A DNA stretch of 7,886 bases, from positions 1-7,886 of the forward strand of contig JASHRE010000268.1 in NCBI GenBank assembly GCA_030037515.1, read 5' to 3'. Numbering within the stretch: the stretch's first letter is position 1; every line of letters starts with the position of its first letter. The position numbers were made by a program, and so were the translations under genes. Under the pieces are notes generated by a model. That model saw only the letters and a list, made by a program, of their open reading frames with translations, searched no databases and had not been told where the DNA came from. This DNA comes from Candidatus Sulfotelmatobacter sp. Its GTDB lineage: Bacteria > Acidobacteriota > Terriglobia > Terriglobales > Acidobacteriaceae. This document shows, piece after piece, positions 5,583-7,886 of the stretch.

Positions 5583-5603
5583 CGGAACCGAAGCATGGTT
5601 CCG
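5583..5603. promoter_or_regulatory. 7-base dyad between lolD and clpC (operator or terminator stem)
   Basis: CGGAACC-N7-GGTTCCG is a perfect 7-base inverted repeat located 67 bases after the lolD stop and about 40 bases before the likely clpC -35. It is not followed by a T-run. It could be a stem ending lolD transcription or a binding site for a dimeric regulator of clpC. It matches neither the CIRCE element nor a CtsR box. Confidence 0.4.
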
Positions 5604-5641
5604 TTGGTAATGCGATGAGGGGGTTAGAACAGCTTCTTTGT

Positions 5642-5670
5642 TTGGTTTCGGGGCCCTTTGATTGCATAAT
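5642..5670 (+). promoter_or_regulatory. Candidate sigma-70 promoter for clpC
   Basis: TTGGTT (5642-5647) and CATAAT (5665-5670) are separated by exactly 17 bases, and TG lies directly before the -10. The -10 matches the consensus at five of six positions and the -35 at three. The predicted start near 5677 would give a leader of about 85 bases containing the palindrome at 5730-5741. Confidence 0.45.
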
Positions 5671-5729
5671 GTACTCATAACGATTGGAACGAACCGGGTT
5701 GAAATTGGTAGGTCGGGCAGCGAGGTTCT

Positions 5730-5746
5730 TCCCGGCCGGGATTTTT
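5730..5746 (+). promoter_or_regulatory. 12-base palindrome plus T5 in the clpC leader
   Basis: TCCCGGCCGGGA (5730-5741) is a perfect palindrome followed at once by TTTTT (5742-5746). The clpC ribosome binding site begins 2 bases later. As RNA it could fold with a GGCC loop into a minimal terminator-like stem; as DNA it is a symmetric protein site. The stem has only 4 base pairs if a loop is kept, so attenuation is uncertain. Confidence 0.35.
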
Positions 5747-5762
5747 CAGGGGGAAGGGCATT

Positions 5763-7886
<2,124 letters not shown>

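Noticed and set aside
5517..5762. CIRCE or CtsR operator upstream of clpC
   Set aside because: No TTAGCACTC-N9-GAGTGCTAA and no GGTCAAA-type direct repeat is present.

Overview
The window looks like part of a chromosome from a moderately GC-rich bacterium, most likely an Acidobacteriota member (Terriglobia/Koribacter-like). That placement is inference. It rests on the style of the ClpC N-terminus, a Tat signal with an SRREFGRK motif, and a membrane-anchored protein with a carboxypeptidase-regulatory-like domain. All recognisable genes are housekeeping genes. I see no mobile element, CRISPR array, tRNA or rRNA, and nothing that amounts to a new defence or metabolic system.

Layout. Positions 1-123 (minus) hold the first 41 codons of a Tat-exported protein that runs off the left edge. 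It is divergent from a 328-residue protein of unknown function (220-1206, plus) with one N-terminal membrane segment, a beta-sandwich-like domain and six cysteines. A 345-base gap (1207-1551) between converging genes holds palindromes but no credible gene. The minus strand then carries, in transcription order, recA (4594-3494), coaD (3287-2745, TTG start) and a class I aminotransferase (2748-1552). The last two overlap by ATGA and are surely co-translated. Diverging from recA on the plus strand are a LolD-type ABC ATPase (4827-5516) and, after a 246-base regulatory gap, clpC (from 5763). clpC is cut by the right edge after 708 codons.

How the genes relate. RecA (recombination and SOS) and ClpC (protein quality control) are stress-linked. 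CoaD makes the penultimate intermediate of coenzyme A. The aminotransferase probably interconverts aspartate/oxaloacetate or prephenate/arogenate. LolD would power lipoprotein extraction or a related MacB-type exporter, but no permease partner is visible. Nothing shows that these form one pathway.

Most worth a second look are the regulatory regions. The recA promoter has a perfect TATAAT box directly beside three TTCGC/GCGAA half-sites spaced exactly 11 bases apart. lolD has no Shine-Dalgarno and a -10-like box 6 bases before its ATG, so it may be leaderless. The clpC leader has a 12-base perfect palindrome followed by five T's just before its ribosome binding site. The end of coaD uses one purine repeat as both its basic tail and the ribosome binding site of the next gene.
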